From NCBI GenBank assembly GCA_002162095.1, contig CP021424.1:2418001-2482000 (forward strand): a stretch of DNA of 64,000 nucleotides, in the 5' to 3' direction. The notes under the pieces are model-generated. The model saw only the letters and a list, made by a program, of their open reading frames with translations. It did no database searches and was not told the DNA's origin. Position numbers and translations under genes: made by a program. Origin of the DNA: Armatimonadetes bacterium Uphvl-Ar2 (lineage in GTDB: Bacteria > Armatimonadota > Fimbriimonadia > Fimbriimonadales > Fimbriimonadaceae). Shown here one piece after another: positions 8,585 to 17,641 of this stretch (position 1 is its first letter; every line of letters starts with the position of its first letter).

Positions 8585-9580
8585 TTAGATCGGGTTGATT
8601 CGCATCGCCGCCCGCACCTGTCGCATGGTGTCGGCGGCGAAATCGCGCGCCTTTTCGGCCCCGGCCTGCAGGATCTCATCAATCGCACCGTCGTCCAGGG
8701 TGGCCCGGCGTTCGCGCATCGGTCGCAGATACTCGTTCAGCGCTTCAATTAGCTCCTTCTTGCTCTGCATGCACCCTCGCTCGCCACGTCGGTCTTCATC
8801 CCAGGCTTGCTCGTAGCCCGGCACGTAAAGGCGCATGTATTGGCACACCGCGCAGCCCTCGGGCACACCCGGGTCCGTCTTCCGAATCTTTGTAGGCGTG
8901 GTGAAGGCCCCCATGATGCGCTTCGCCGTTTCCTCTTCGGTGTCGTTGATGTAGATGCAGTTGTCGTAAGACTTGCTCATCTTGCGCATGTCCACCCCTG
9001 GCAGGGTAGCGCGAGATTCATCTTCCGAAATGATGTTCTTGAACTCGGGGAAGAGCTCGACACCGAACGTGGCATTAAACGATCGGGCAATTTCTCGACT
9101 GAGTTCAAGGTGCGGGGCTTGGTCCTTGCCCACGGGCACCCCGTGGGGGCGGTAAAGCAGAATGTCCGCCGATTGCAGCACCGGGTACCCCAGCAGGCCG
9201 TAGCTCACCGGGCGGCCTTCGGCCAGGTCGTCCTTCTTCTCCTTGAAAGTCGGCACCCGCTCCAACTTGCCCAGCCCGGTCACCATCGAAAAGATCAGGT
9301 GAAGCTCGGCGTGCTGCGGCACCATGGATTGCACAAAGATGGTGCTGCGCTCGGGATCGAGGCCCCCCGCGATTAAGTCCTTGGCGACCTCGCGGCTATT
9401 GTGGGCGAGGTCGGGCGGGATATCGCCCATGGTGGTCAGGGCGTGATAGTCCGCCACCATGCAGAACATGGTGTGGCCTTCATCCTGCAGCCGCACCCAG
9501 TTGCGCAGGGCCCCTTCAAGGTTGCCGATATGCAAGCGCGGGTTCGTGGCCCGCATTCCGCTCAGGATGCGCTGCGTCAT
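8585..9580 (-). CDS. trpS: Tryptophan--tRNA ligase
   Basis: Class I aminoacyl-tRNA synthetase charging tRNA-Trp. The HIGH-type motif HIGN is at residues 17-20 and KMSKS at about residue 200 (MRKMSKSYDN). Other family marks are MVADYHALTT, SADILLY and VGKDQAPHLELSREIA. Length (331) is standard. Its ATG overlaps the stop of the upstream M50 protease gene by 4 bases, so it is the last gene of a lysA - M50 - trpS operon on the minus strand. Confidence 0.97.
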   Translation of the reverse strand: MTQRILSGMRATNPRLHIGNLEGALRNWVRLQDEGHTMFCMVADYHALTTMGDIPPDLAHNSREVAKDLIAGGLDPERSTIFVQSMVPQHAELHLIFSMVTGLGKLERVPTFKEKKDDLAEGRPVSYGLLGYPVLQSADILLYRPHGVPVGKDQAPHLELSREIARSFNATFGVELFPEFKNIISEDESRATLPGVDMRKMSKSYDNCIYINDTEEETAKRIMGAFTTPTKIRKTDPGVPEGCAVCQYMRLYVPGYEQAWDEDRRGERGCMQSKKELIEALNEYLRPMRERRATLDDGAIDEILQAGAEKARDFAADTMRQVRAAMRINPI

Positions 9581-10212
9581 AGTTCAGTTCCCAGCATGAA
9601 CCGAGTCACCGCGCGACCAGCGGGACCGAGAATCATGCTAAACAAGGGGAAAGCTCCGGTTTGCCCCAGGATGATGAGGCCCAAGAACAGGAAACCCCCG
9701 AACTGAAGGTTGAATTGCGTCCACTTGATTCGGGTGCGATCGGGCAAGAACGTGCCCAGAATCCACATGCCGTCCAGCGGGCCGATGGGGAGTAGGTTGA
9801 ACAGTCCCAAAGAAACATTGATCAACACACCGTAAAGCAAGAACGTACTCAGGAATGGAATCTCTTGACCCGCCGTGAGCCGGAACATCACCGCAAAGAG
9901 CATCGCCTGAATGAAGTTGCTCGCCGGGCCACCGATCACGGCCACAAAGTGGTCCCACTTCGGGTTGCGCATCTTGCGAGGATCCATGGGCACGGGTTTC
10001 CCCCATCCAATCCCAAACCCCGACAGAACCGTGAGGATGATCATGATCGTCCCGATCGGATCAAAGTGCTTGAACAGGTTCAGCGTCACCCGTCCGTAGA
10101 TGCCGGGGGTGGGGTCGCCCGCCATGTCGGCCAGCTTGGCGTGGGCGTATTCGTGAATCCCAATCGCCAGGAAGATCACCAAAAAGATGGCTACGTAATC
10201 GGAAACTTGCAT
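9577..10212 (-). CDS. Site-2 protease family (M50) membrane metalloprotease
   Basis: A 211-residue integral membrane protein with the zinc motif HEYAH at residues 20-24 within the first helix, the transmembrane loop GKPVPMDPRKMRNPKWDH, and the third metal-ligand region FNLLPIGPLDG (about 143-153). This is the compact, PDZ-less class of M50 proteases found in many bacteria. Substrate unknown. It sits between lysA (6-base gap) and trpS (4-base overlap), which suggests co-transcription but not an evident shared function. Confidence 0.88.
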   Translation of the reverse strand: MQVSDYVAIFLVIFLAIGIHEYAHAKLADMAGDPTPGIYGRVTLNLFKHFDPIGTIMIILTVLSGFGIGWGKPVPMDPRKMRNPKWDHFVAVIGGPASNFIQAMLFAVMFRLTAGQEIPFLSTFLLYGVLINVSLGLFNLLPIGPLDGMWILGTFLPDRTRIKWTQFNLQFGGFLFLGLIILGQTGAFPLFSMILGPAGRAVTRFMLGTEL

Positions 10213-10218
10213 AGCGGC

Positions 10219-11493
10219 TTACAGGGAGATCAGGGATTCGCGAGCGAACATCTCGTCGAAGGTGTCGCGGCGCTGCAACAGTTCAAATTGGCCGTTCGCT
10301 CGCCGGATGACCGTGGCGGGGCGAGCATAGCGGTTGTATTGGCTGGCCATGCTACTGTTGTACGCACCGGTGCACTGCACCTGCACAAAGTCCCCGGGCC
10401 GGATATCGTCGGGTAGGTCCACCATGTCAAAGAGCATGTCGGTTTCGCAGTGCTTCCCGCTCACGCGCATGGGGCGGACTTCAGCCATAGTGCGACCGTC
10501 TTGCGGCAAAGCCGAAACCGGATACTTGCTGCCGTAAAGCGCGGGGCGCGGGTTATCGCTCAGGCCCCCATCCACCGCCACGTAAGTGCGCTGGCCTTCG
10601 CCAGCGGGGACGGTCTTCACGACGCCCACCGTGTAGAGTGTGATGCCACTTTCGGCCACCAAGCTGCGGCCGGGTTCTTGAACCAGGGTCGGCTCCCATT
10701 CACCTTGCAGACTTTCGCGGACGGCTTCCACCACCAGGCGGCAGTAGTCAGGGATGGGCATCGGTTGGTCGCCGGGTTGGTAGCGCACGCCCAGGCCTCC
10801 GCCGACATTGATGATCTTGGCGGTGAAGCCGTGCTCCCGCCGCATGCGCAGGGCAAAGTCGGTGATGAGTGCCCCACCCGAGCGCTGCGCCTCGGGGTCC
10901 AAAAGTTGCGAGCCCACGTGGCAGTGGAACCCGACCACGGGCAACCCAAGTTCCAGGGCGCGGAGAAGGGCGCGCTCCCCGCTGCCATCGGCGATATTGA
11001 AGCCAAACTTGGTGTCGGCCTGGCCAGTGGAGATTTTCCCGTGCGTTTTCGGGTCTACCCCGGGGGCAAGCCGAATCAAGAGGTCAGGAACCTGGCCCAT
11101 CGAGCCGAGCCGCTCAATTTCCTCGAAGTTGTCCACCACGATCTGGCCGACGCCTTCCATGGCCGCGCGTTCGAGTTCAGCAAGGGTCTTGTTGTTGCCA
11201 TGCAGGTGGCAACGAGCGGCGGGGACCCCGGCCCGCAGGGCGGCTTCGAGTTCACCTTCGCTGGCGGTATCGATGGTGCATCCTTCGTCCGCCGCAATTT
11301 GCAGTACGGCGAGGGTGGAGTTCGCCTTGCTGGCAAATGAGATTTCGGTGTGCGGATAGACACTGGCGAACCCATCGATGTACGCCCGAATTCTCTCACG
11401 CAGGTGGGATTCATCCACCACGTAGAGCGGGGTGCCAAAGGTTTCGGCTAAGTGTTGAGCTTCGGCAGCAGAAACGGCAAAGGGATCGCGCAT
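10219..11493 (-). CDS. lysA: Diaminopimelate decarboxylase
   Basis: Last step of lysine biosynthesis: meso-diaminopimelate to L-lysine and CO2, PLP-dependent, fold type III. The PLP lysine is K56 in SFASKANST. Further landmarks are GFHCHVGSQ, the phosphate-binding NVGGGLGVRY, EPGRSLVAESG, and the cysteine motif SGKHCETDMLF of the second active-site half. Length 424 is normal. First gene of an operon with the M50 protease and trpS; TAATCG lies 6 bases before its ATG. Confidence 0.96.
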   Translation of the reverse strand: MRDPFAVSAAEAQHLAETFGTPLYVVDESHLRERIRAYIDGFASVYPHTEISFASKANSTLAVLQIAADEGCTIDTASEGELEAALRAGVPAARCHLHGNNKTLAELERAAMEGVGQIVVDNFEEIERLGSMGQVPDLLIRLAPGVDPKTHGKISTGQADTKFGFNIADGSGERALLRALELGLPVVGFHCHVGSQLLDPEAQRSGGALITDFALRMRREHGFTAKIINVGGGLGVRYQPGDQPMPIPDYCRLVVEAVRESLQGEWEPTLVQEPGRSLVAESGITLYTVGVVKTVPAGEGQRTYVAVDGGLSDNPRPALYGSKYPVSALPQDGRTMAEVRPMRVSGKHCETDMLFDMVDLPDDIRPGDFVQVQCTGAYNSSMASQYNRYARPATVIRRANGQFELLQRRDTFDEMFARESLISL

Positions 11494-11499
11494 TAAGGG

Positions 11500-11505
11500 C
11501 GATTA
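11500..11505 (-). promoter_or_regulatory. -10-like element (TAATCG), leaderless lysA operon start
   Basis: TAATCG on the minus strand is followed by 6 bases and the lysA ATG. The last base deviates from TANNNT. Confidence 0.4.
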
Positions 11506-11527
11506 TCCCCGCCGGGGCCGCCCGCTG

Positions 11528-12409
11528 TCAGGACACTGCCCGGTAGGCGAGCATTTGGCCTCGCACGAGGTCCACAATCACCGCTTCATCGCCCTCTTCC
11601 TGCATCGGGATGAGAGCCTTGATCCGCTGGTCCAAATCAGATGTAGACGGGTACGACCAGAAAGTCTCGCCAACATTCTCGACCAAGACATTGGCATAGT
11701 GGACACTGGCCAGGGCCAGGGTTTCTTCCTGGTGTTCCCACGGCGCGGCAAAGCCGGTCAGCACGTAGGGGAACAGGGTGGGGAAGTTCCACGCCTGCAG
11801 CAGGTCCACCGCCACTTCGTTGGGGTGGTGCTCAAATCGATCAATGAAGGCCGTGGTCGGGTCCACTTTGCGGGCCTGGGCCGTCACCATCAAGGCGTCA
11901 TAGGTGTCCGGTTCAACGCTGGCAATCAGGGCCAGGCCGAGGTCGTGCAGCACGCTGGCGGCAAACACCTCATCCGGCACGAGGGCCGAGGGCGCATCGG
12001 AAGTTTTCTTCGCCATCGAGAAGAGATAGCGCGCCAGCAAGTCTACAAACATGGAATGCTGGGCAAATCCCTTGGTATCAAACCGCTTGGCGGAGGCGTT
12101 TTGCACCACGGCTTGCATCCACACGGCCACGGCGAGGCTGCGAACGGCGCGTTCGCCCAGTATCATGATGGCCTGGCGAATGGTGGTGGCTCCGGAAGTC
12201 ATGCCCCCGTAGGCGGCGGCGGAAGACGCTCGCAAAACCCCTGCGGTCAGGCCGGGGTCGCCCAGGATGATTCGTTCCAGGGTGGCGGCGCTGGCCGTGC
12301 CCTTGTCAATCGCCTCGCAGAGTTGGGTGGCATTGTTTGGCAAGTCCCGCAAGACCGAATCCGGTCGAATCGAACTCTTCAAATCATCAAAACTTCGAAC
12401 TTCTGCCAT
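11528..12409 (-). CDS. HDOD domain protein
   Basis: A 293-residue cytoplasmic protein with the HDOD fold, a catalytically silent HD-domain relative used in signalling. Typical features are the start of the domain LPNNATQLCEAIDKGTA, then LERIILGDPGLTAGVLRASSAA, TTIRQAIMILG, FAQHSMFVDLLARYL, and ASVLHDLGLALIA. It has no obvious output domain. It is divergent from dxr. HDOD proteins often act in motility, chemotaxis or second-messenger pathways; nothing nearby narrows this further. Confidence 0.85.
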   Translation of the reverse strand: MAEVRSFDDLKSSIRPDSVLRDLPNNATQLCEAIDKGTASAATLERIILGDPGLTAGVLRASSAAAYGGMTSGATTIRQAIMILGERAVRSLAVAVWMQAVVQNASAKRFDTKGFAQHSMFVDLLARYLFSMAKKTSDAPSALVPDEVFAASVLHDLGLALIASVEPDTYDALMVTAQARKVDPTTAFIDRFEHHPNEVAVDLLQAWNFPTLFPYVLTGFAAPWEHQEETLALASVHYANVLVENVGETFWSYPSTSDLDQRIKALIPMQEEGDEAVIVDLVRGQMLAYRAVS

Positions 12410-12504
12410 AGAATCCCAATGCGGGAGGCGTTGAACTCCCGAGGTTCATTGTTGGCGGGCGGTGCAGGTCTCTTCAGGTGCTAACGACCGGTATTCCTAC
12501 GGGT

Positions 12505-12510
12505 TAGAAT
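12505..12510 (+). promoter_or_regulatory. -10 element (TAGAAT), leaderless dxr start
   Basis: TAGAAT ends 8 bases before the dxr ATG at 12519. Confidence 0.6.
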
Positions 12511-12518
12511 GAGGGCAG

Positions 12519-13649
12519 ATGATCCGCATTGCGCTTCTTGGTTCCACGGGCAGTATCGGGCGACAGACCCTCGATGTGGTGCGAGAGCATCCCGATAAGT
12601 TTGAAGTCGTGGCCATGTCGGCCCGCACCAGCGCTGAATCGCTCCGGAATCAAGCCCGCGAGTTTGGCGTGCAACGACTGGCCCTGATGGACAAGAACGC
12701 GGCGGACAAGGCCGGACTGCCGGGAGGCATGGAGGCCGTGGTGGAACTGGCCACCTTGCCCGAGGCGGACCTGGTGGTGGTGGCCGTGGCCGGGGTGATT
12801 GGTCTGGTGCCCACCCTCGCGGCGGTCCGAGAAGGGAAGCGCATCGCTCTGGCCAGCAAGGAAGTTTTAGTCTCGGCCGGCGAGTTAGTGATGCCCCTGG
12901 TGCGCGAACGGGGCGTAATGCTGACTCCCATTGACAGTGAGCACAGTGCCGTTTTCCAATGCGTGCAGGGGGTCCGCCCGGACCAAATCGCGAAGGTGAT
13001 TCTCACCGCCAGTGGCGGACCGTTCCGTGGCTGGACCCGAGAGCAACTCCAGAACGTGACGCGTGAGCAAGCCCTGAACCACCCGACCTGGAAGATGGGC
13101 GGCAAGATCACGGTGGACAGCGCCACGCTGATGAACAAAGCCCTGGAAATGATTGAAGCGCGGTGGCTCTTCAACGTGCCGATGGAGTCCGTGGAAGTGG
13201 TGGTGCACCCGCAAAGCATCGTCCACTCGTTTGTGGAACTCACCGATGGTAGCGTGTTGGCGCAACTGGGCTGGCCGGATATGCGCCTGCCCATTCAGTA
13301 CGCGCTGAGCTTCCCTGAGCGCCCCGCGAGCGGCCTCAAGCCGTGGCGGCCCCACCTCACCCCGAACCTCACGTTCGAACCGCCTAACGAAGACGTCTTG
13401 CCTTCGTTGCGCCTTGCCCGGCAGGTGATGAAGACGGGTGGCACCGCCCCCTGTGCCCTTAATGCGGCGAACGAAGAGGCGGTGGCGCAGTTCCTGAACG
13501 GCAAGTGTGGATACCTGGCGATGGCCGAGGTGGTGGAGCGGGTGGTGAATCGTCACGCGGCCCTGCCCGTCACCTTAGAGGCGCTGCTCGACGTGGACAA
13601 TTGGGCGCGGGCCGAAGTCCGCCGGATCCTGGATATCCCGCAGGTCTAG
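12519..13649 (+). CDS. dxr: 1-deoxy-D-xylulose-5-phosphate reductoisomerase
   Basis: Second step of the MEP isoprenoid pathway: DXP to 2-C-methyl-D-erythritol 4-phosphate with NADPH and a divalent metal. The N-terminal Rossmann motif LGSTGSIGRQTLDV, ALASKEVLVSAGE, the metal-ligand region PIDSEHSA, LTASGGPFRGW, and MGGKITVDSATLMNKALEMIEA are all present. Length 376 is slightly short but complete. It is followed 53 bases later by an RseP-like protease, the pairing common in bacteria, although uppS, cdsA and frr are not upstream here. Confidence 0.97.
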   Translation: MIRIALLGSTGSIGRQTLDVVREHPDKFEVVAMSARTSAESLRNQAREFGVQRLALMDKNAADKAGLPGGMEAVVELATLPEADLVVVAVAGVIGLVPTLAAVREGKRIALASKEVLVSAGELVMPLVRERGVMLTPIDSEHSAVFQCVQGVRPDQIAKVILTASGGPFRGWTREQLQNVTREQALNHPTWKMGGKITVDSATLMNKALEMIEARWLFNVPMESVEVVVHPQSIVHSFVELTDGSVLAQLGWPDMRLPIQYALSFPERPASGLKPWRPHLTPNLTFEPPNEDVLPSLRLARQVMKTGGTAPCALNAANEEAVAQFLNGKCGYLAMAEVVERVVNRHAALPVTLEALLDVDNWARAEVRRILDIPQV

Positions 13650-13702
13650 TGCATCGAGCTTCAGGTCAACGGCGTAAGGGAGTAAGGTAAGGAACAGTTC
13701 GC

Positions 13703-15331
13703 ATGGAAGCACTCGCCCCGGTATTCAGCGTTGCCAGCACAATTTTCCAGTTCTTGCTGGTCATTACTGTGATCGTGGCGGTGCACGAACTTGGCCACTA
13801 CCTAGCCGCGCGGATGAGTGGCATGCACGTCGAGGCCTTCGCGGTGATGATGGGCGGGGTGCGGCGCACGGACCTGAGCGAACACGAACCGAAGGGGCTC
13901 ATTTCGGCGCGGGTGATCTGGATCATCGCGGGCCTGGGGTTACTCACCATGATCGTGGGCACGGTGGCCAAGAACGCCTTGGTGTTTGAAGCCGGCTTGG
14001 TGGCGAGTGGGGTTTGGGTGCCTCTTATGGCGAGCCTGCGCCTGGAACGGCTTTACCACTTGCCCGGGGGCACGGCGTTCCGGCGCATCATGATCACGCT
14101 GGCCGTCCTGGTGGCCATGCTCTTCATGGGCACGCAGTTCCGCAATCTCGATGCGGGAACTTGGATCGGATTGATCGCGGGCGGCATGGTGATTGCCATG
14201 CTGGTGATGTACTACTCCCCGCTTATGGGTGGCAACCACGCCAACGAGGAGGAACGCCAAGGCGAAGGGAAGATCACGGTGAACGGTGAGACCGTGCCGG
14301 TACGCTTCCGCCCCCTGTGGTGGGTGACGGACAAAAACGGTACCGAATTCAGCCTGCTTTTGCTGCCACTGGGGGGATTTGCCCGCATCCGGGGTATGCA
14401 GTCGTTCGAGGACGGGCGCGAGACAAAGATCGAGGGCGGCTTCTACACCAAGCACCCGATTTTGCGGCTGTTCACCCTGTTTGCCGGGCCGCTCTTTAGT
14501 GTGCTCTTTGGCATCATCGTCTTAACCGGCGTTTGGGCGGCCAACGGGCGTCAGGATGTCTCGGAAAAGCCTGTGGTCGGTAGCTTGAGCGTGGGAGGTG
14601 CGGCGGACAAGGCGGGCATCAAGATTGGCGACCGCATTACCAGCATCGATGGCACCGCCATTACCTCTTTTGATGGTATCCGGCCAGTGATTGACGCCGG
14701 CGGTGAAAAGCCGCGCCAGGTCACCGTGGAGCGTGAAGGCAAGGCCCTGACGTTCACCTTGACCCCCCAAATCCAGGAAGGGATGCCCAAACTGGACCAG
14801 GAGGGTAACCCGATTTTGGGCGAACGGGAAACGCGCCTGATTATTGGGGTCGGTCCAGATTTCGAGACGAAAACGATGTCGGTGGGCGAGGCGTGGAATG
14901 AAGCCTGGAACCAGCCGGTGGTCCTCGTTAAGGGCTTGGCAACATTGGTCAGCCGCCCGCAGGCGGCCAAGGACACTATGGGCGGCCCGGTGAGCGTAGC
15001 GCAGGCGACGCAGGGCGCGACCAGCATGGGCGCCTACGGCATTCTTACGCTGATGGGGATGCTTAGTCTGTCGCTCGGCATCATGAACTTGCTCCCGATT
15101 CCCCCGCTCGATGGCGGACAGATGGTGATCAATTTCATCGAGCTGATCCGGGGAGGCAAGCGCCTGAGCATGAACCTTCAACAGTTGGTGACCAACATGG
15201 GCGTGGTGCTGATGATCCTGCTGATGGTGAGCGCCACCACCATTGACCTCGGCCGCGTGACGGGCAATTCTGCCGACGCAAAACTGCCCGAGTTCAAGAC
15301 CGAAAACGACCCGGCCCCAACGCAGCCGTAA
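13703..15331 (+). CDS. RseP-like site-2 protease with one PDZ domain and an extra membrane region
   Basis: A 542-residue M50B intramembrane protease. HELGH (28-32) is in the first helix; the conserved GGFARIRGM is at about 223; one PDZ-like domain spans about 290-360 (SVGGAADKAGIKIGDRI); and the third zinc-ligand motif NLLPIPPLDGGQM is at about 465. Compared with typical RseP/MMP proteins, about 150 additional residues with several hydrophobic helices lie between HELGH and the GGF loop. It probably cleaves membrane-embedded regulators or signal peptides. TAAGGT and an AAGGAAC lie upstream of the ATG. Confidence 0.88.
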   Translation: MEALAPVFSVASTIFQFLLVITVIVAVHELGHYLAARMSGMHVEAFAVMMGGVRRTDLSEHEPKGLISARVIWIIAGLGLLTMIVGTVAKNALVFEAGLVASGVWVPLMASLRLERLYHLPGGTAFRRIMITLAVLVAMLFMGTQFRNLDAGTWIGLIAGGMVIAMLVMYYSPLMGGNHANEEERQGEGKITVNGETVPVRFRPLWWVTDKNGTEFSLLLLPLGGFARIRGMQSFEDGRETKIEGGFYTKHPILRLFTLFAGPLFSVLFGIIVLTGVWAANGRQDVSEKPVVGSLSVGGAADKAGIKIGDRITSIDGTAITSFDGIRPVIDAGGEKPRQVTVEREGKALTFTLTPQIQEGMPKLDQEGNPILGERETRLIIGVGPDFETKTMSVGEAWNEAWNQPVVLVKGLATLVSRPQAAKDTMGGPVSVAQATQGATSMGAYGILTLMGMLSLSLGIMNLLPIPPLDGGQMVINFIELIRGGKRLSMNLQQLVTNMGVVLMILLMVSATTIDLGRVTGNSADAKLPEFKTENDPAPTQP

Positions 15332-15435
15332 GCGCTCGAGCTGGCCTCGCGGGGAAGCCCCGGCGAAACGTCCGGGTTGGGGGTGCATTGTCGTGCATAA
15401 TGGTTCTTCGCCGACTTCTGCCGCGAGGAACTGTT

Positions 15436-17256
15436 TTGTCAAAAACCGTAACCATCAAGCCCGACGAGCAATTTGCACGACTTTACGCTGACCGTTTGAT
15501 TTTGGAAGCCCTGGTTGATCTCCACGAGGTCATCAAGCCGGGTGAACTTTCCGAGCAACTAAGCAGCAAGGGTCTCGGTCTGGCGGCGATCCGCTCCCTG
15601 TTGGCCAGCAACGCTGACCTTTTTGCTTACAACGAGCGACGCTGGGTGCCCAAGGCTCGCCTGGATACGGAAGGCCGACCGATGCTGGCCGCCGTGGACC
15701 GGCTTCTGCGCGCGTTCGGGGCGCCGGTGGCCGTGGACCTGGTGGCGCGTGAGATTGCCATCCGCTACGGTATTGAGCCGGAAGATGCCGCCGACTGCAT
15801 TCGCCGCTTTGGCCAAACCGATCCGCTCGTCCTGTTGACCCGCGACGACCGCGTGGTTTCCACCGAAGTGCTTTTCCGGGGTTCGGACGAATCCCGCCCC
15901 CGCGCCTACAAGCTGGCGGGCATCACGGAAGAAGAAGTTGCCGATGCGCAGAAGAAGCTGGGCGACTTCGACTGGCTCCACAACGACGCCCTGGTGCTGG
16001 CGCTCGAAAAGGCCGCTCCGGTCTCGCTCAAGGCCCTTGGTGCCGCCGCTTGGGTGGCCCTCAGCCCGGATTCGCCGTTCGGGAATCACCTCTTTGACTG
16101 GCGCACGTTCTACGCCGACCTGCTCAGCATTCCGGGCTACGTGATCTCCGCCAATGGCGTGATTGCCCCCGAAGCCGAAGGTGCCAAGTGGGTGGCCCAG
16201 GCCGCCAAGCTCGCCGACAAGCTGGCCCCGACCGTCGAAATCGAAGACGCGGTGCCCATCGAGCTGAAGCCGGAAGACATCGAGAACATGGTGAAGAAGG
16301 TCACGGGTGCTTCCGAAACCGTGACGGCCAAGCAACTTCTGGAAGAACTTTTCGAAATCACCCCGACCGTGCGCACCTATCCGGACGACATGGCGAACGT
16401 GATGGACGCCCTGCGCGGCGACAAGCGCGTGATGTGGGTGGGCGGCGACCGGTTCCAGAAGCCGGAAGCCCGACCGGACGACGTGGACGAAATCCCGATG
16501 CCGTTCCAGTACGTGGCCAGCGACCATCTGCAAGAAGATGGCGACCCGGTGGACGTGGAACTGGTGGACGAAGGCCTGAGCAGCAGCCTTCGCAAGCTCA
16601 TCCTGCACCCGCTGGCGCAAGACGTGCTGGACGAAGAACTTCAGCCGCGACTGAAGAACATCCCGGACCAGATCCGCTTGGTGCTCAAGCCGATCCACCG
16701 CGAACTGGGCACGTTCCCGATGGCGCAATTCCCGACGGGCTGGTTTGATGACGAACCGGGCCTGCAAGAAGTCATCCTCAATGACACGCACGGCCGCACG
16801 CTGCAGGTGTGGCTGAACACCAAGCTCCGCTTGATGTTTGGTCTCTTTGAGTGGTGGATTGACCAGCCGATCGAATCGGGCGCGGTCTTCCAGCTCACCC
16901 GCACCAACAAGCCGAACGTTTTCGATTTCGAATGGCTGGACCAGACGGACCCGGTGGTGTACGTCAGCAACCAGCGCATGGAAGAACTGCGGGAGATTGC
17001 CACCCGCGCCGACTCCATGTCGACGTTCGAGATCCTCCGCGAAGTGATGAGCCACTGGAGCAAGGGCGCCGACTTCCTCACCATCATGTGGGAAGTCAAT
17101 GTCGTCCGCCGCACCAGCCGCCGGCTTTTGGCTTCGCTTCTCAGCAGTTACGTCTGTTTCTATCAGCGCTCGGGCTCGCCGGTGTGGCACTACGACCACA
17201 AGAAGGTGGAGCAAGGGTTCGATAAGACCAAGAAGAAATTCATCAAGAAGAACTAA
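15436..17256 (+). CDS. Large hypothetical protein, possible repeated winged-helix domains
   Basis: About 606 residues, soluble, acidic in the middle and lysine-rich at the C-terminus (KTKKKFIKKN). I do not recognise the family. Two segments have a helix-helix-strand rhythm ending in an aromatic/basic wing: EALVDLHEVIKPGELSEQL followed by FAYNERRWVPKA (about residues 16-75), and LLEELFEITPT followed by VMWVGGDRFQKPEA (about 300-355). They resemble HARE-HTH/RpoE-delta-type winged helices, which is an inference. The TTG at 15436 is preferred because GAGGA lies 6 bases upstream; an ATG at 15400 is possible. It lies between the RseP-like gene and rpsT. Confidence 0.7.
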   Translation: MSKTVTIKPDEQFARLYADRLILEALVDLHEVIKPGELSEQLSSKGLGLAAIRSLLASNADLFAYNERRWVPKARLDTEGRPMLAAVDRLLRAFGAPVAVDLVAREIAIRYGIEPEDAADCIRRFGQTDPLVLLTRDDRVVSTEVLFRGSDESRPRAYKLAGITEEEVADAQKKLGDFDWLHNDALVLALEKAAPVSLKALGAAAWVALSPDSPFGNHLFDWRTFYADLLSIPGYVISANGVIAPEAEGAKWVAQAAKLADKLAPTVEIEDAVPIELKPEDIENMVKKVTGASETVTAKQLLEELFEITPTVRTYPDDMANVMDALRGDKRVMWVGGDRFQKPEARPDDVDEIPMPFQYVASDHLQEDGDPVDVELVDEGLSSSLRKLILHPLAQDVLDEELQPRLKNIPDQIRLVLKPIHRELGTFPMAQFPTGWFDDEPGLQEVILNDTHGRTLQVWLNTKLRLMFGLFEWWIDQPIESGAVFQLTRTNKPNVFDFEWLDQTDPVVYVSNQRMEELREIATRADSMSTFEILREVMSHWSKGADFLTIMWEVNVVRRTSRRLLASLLSSYVCFYQRSGSPVWHYDHKKVEQGFDKTKKKFIKKN

Positions 17257-17307
17257 GGACCAGGAGACGATTCGGGGTACCTTAGCTGACCGCTTCAGAA
17301 AGAACAT

Positions 17308-17577
17308 ATGGCCAATCTCAAGTCAAGCAAGAAAGACATTCGACGCAGTGGGCGCAAGCGCATCGCCAATCAGAGTGTGCGCACGTCCCTTAAGACCTAC
17401 ATCAAGAAGGTCCGCAAGGCGGTGGAAGCCGCTGATACCGAAGTCACGGCAAGTGCCCTGCAGACTGCTCAATCCAAGATTGACCGCGCTGCGCAGAAGG
17501 GTGTGATTCACAAGAACCAGGCTCGTCGCCGTCTGAGCCGGATCGCCAAGAAGGCCAACAAGGTCGCGCAAGGCTAA
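17308..17577 (+). CDS. rpsT: 30S ribosomal protein S20
   Basis: An 89-residue, highly basic, all-helical protein binding the 5' domain of 16S rRNA. The pattern MANLKSSKKDIRRSGRKRIANQ, then LKTYIKKVRKAV, then DRAAQKGVIHKNQARRRLSRIAKK, is diagnostic. TACCTT and a leader of about 25 bases containing AGAAAGAAC precede the ATG, so unlike many genes here it has a leader. Confidence 0.98.
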   Translation: MANLKSSKKDIRRSGRKRIANQSVRTSLKTYIKKVRKAVEAADTEVTASALQTAQSKIDRAAQKGVIHKNQARRRLSRIAKKANKVAQG

Positions 17578-17629
17578 GCCTTTTCTCTTTTCGAAGCGAA
17601 AACAGGCCGGAGGGCCATGCTGAGAGTCG

Positions 17630-17635
17630 TAGACT
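17630..17635 (+). promoter_or_regulatory. -10 element (TAGACT), leaderless GTG start
   Basis: TAGACT is followed by 6 bases and the GTG at 17642 of the GH20 gene. Confidence 0.55.
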
Positions 17636-17641
17636 AGCAGT

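Noticed and set aside
8579-9640. T-box or leader attenuator upstream of trpS
   Set aside because: trpS overlaps the preceding gene by 4 bases, so there is no leader; the operon start is at lysA with almost no 5' UTR.
15559-17307. Long antisense open frame opposite the large unknown protein
   Set aside because: Composition (H, V, R, Q-rich) is that of a shadow; the plus strand has a start with an SD-like GAGGA and coherent codon use, and the antisense frame would overlap the rpsT leader.
17585-17615. Hairpin TTTTCGAAGCGAAAA after rpsT as a terminator
   Set aside because: The stem is short and AT-rich and no T-run follows.
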